Shown here in pieces: positions 59,942-59,980 of a stretch of 59,980 nt of DNA. Below the pieces are notes generated by a model that was not told where the DNA came from, made no database searches, and saw only the letters and a list, made by a program, of their open reading frames with translations. Numbering within the stretch: the stretch's first letter is position 1; every line of letters begins with the position of its first letter. Origin of the DNA: an uncultured Collinsella sp. (GTDB taxonomy: Bacteria; Actinomycetota; Coriobacteriia; Coriobacteriales; Coriobacteriaceae); assembly GCA_958421655.1 (NCBI GenBank), contig CATZMG010000002.1, positions 1-59,980 of the forward strand. The letters are read 5' to 3'. The position numbers and the translations under genes are program-made.

Positions 59942-59980
59942 AAAAAGGCAAGGCATAGACCTTCTGGTCATGCCTTGCCT
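59942..59980 (-). terminator. Terminator of a gene right of the window
   Basis: A perfect 11-bp stem (AGGCAAGGCAT / ATGCCTTGCCT) is followed on the minus strand by TTTTTC. It probably ends a minus-strand gene beyond the right edge. Confidence 0.7.

Larger units (their letters stand above)
59609..59980. other. Intergenic right end of the window
   Basis: After the hydratase promoter zone come a family C repeat, a family A repeat (both below), a short stretch with no recognisable gene (59863-59940), and a terminator at the very edge. Confidence 0.5.

Overview
The window looks like the chromosome of a gut actinobacterium of the class Coriobacteriia, most probably Collinsella or a close relative. 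This is inferred from gene content and style, not from a search. It is G+C-rich and carries an actinobacterial FHA/PP2C/SEDS-PBP/PASTA-kinase locus, LytTR two-component systems, a large pyruvate:ferredoxin oxidoreductase, a mannose-type PTS and carbamate kinase. There is no rRNA, CRISPR array, prophage or intact insertion sequence.

Left part (1-22.7 kb, almost all minus strand). Two LytS/LytTR-type two-component systems (0.8-2.9 kb and 6.7-8.9 kb) each sit with a probable envelope enzyme: a family-2 glycosyltransferase and a zinc-dependent phospholipase C-like protein. An MFS transporter lies between them. Next come an amidohydrolase with an amino-acid permease, a plus-strand membrane-anchored C39-like cysteine peptidase, carbamate kinase (arcC) and pyruvate:ferredoxin oxidoreductase (nifJ). 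A compact operon of membrane-anchored protein, Ser/Thr kinase and FHA protein follows.

Middle (22.7-38.6 kb). The replication/repair set dnaX, ybaB, recR is split by an opposite-strand small membrane protein gene. A YcxB-like protein then precedes the cell-envelope phospho-signalling locus: Ser/Thr kinase, fhaA, fhaB, PP2C phosphatase, a natural fusion of a RodA/FtsW glycosyltransferase with a class B penicillin-binding protein, and a four-PASTA kinase. A tRNA-Arg(CCU) with a duplicated 3' end and terminator follows.

Right part (38.6-60 kb). A mannose-type PTS (manX, manY, manZ and a DUF956/ManO protein) and hypA are followed by a divergent cassette: a 925-residue FAD/Fe-S oxidoreductase facing a TetR regulator and a polytopic membrane protein, with two perfect 15-bp palindromes in the shared promoter. 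Then come an anchored protein of unknown function, an AAA/DUF4143 ATPase, clpB, a repeat-rich islet with two paralogous anchored proteins, and an aconitase-family hydratase.

The most distinctive features are the SEDS-PBP fusion, the second kinase-FHA operon, the TetR-controlled redox cassette, and several families of dispersed GGGGAC palindromes that sit at gene 3' ends, in three cases touching or supplying the stop codon. Starts were chosen by ribosome-binding-site spacing; several genes start at GTG.
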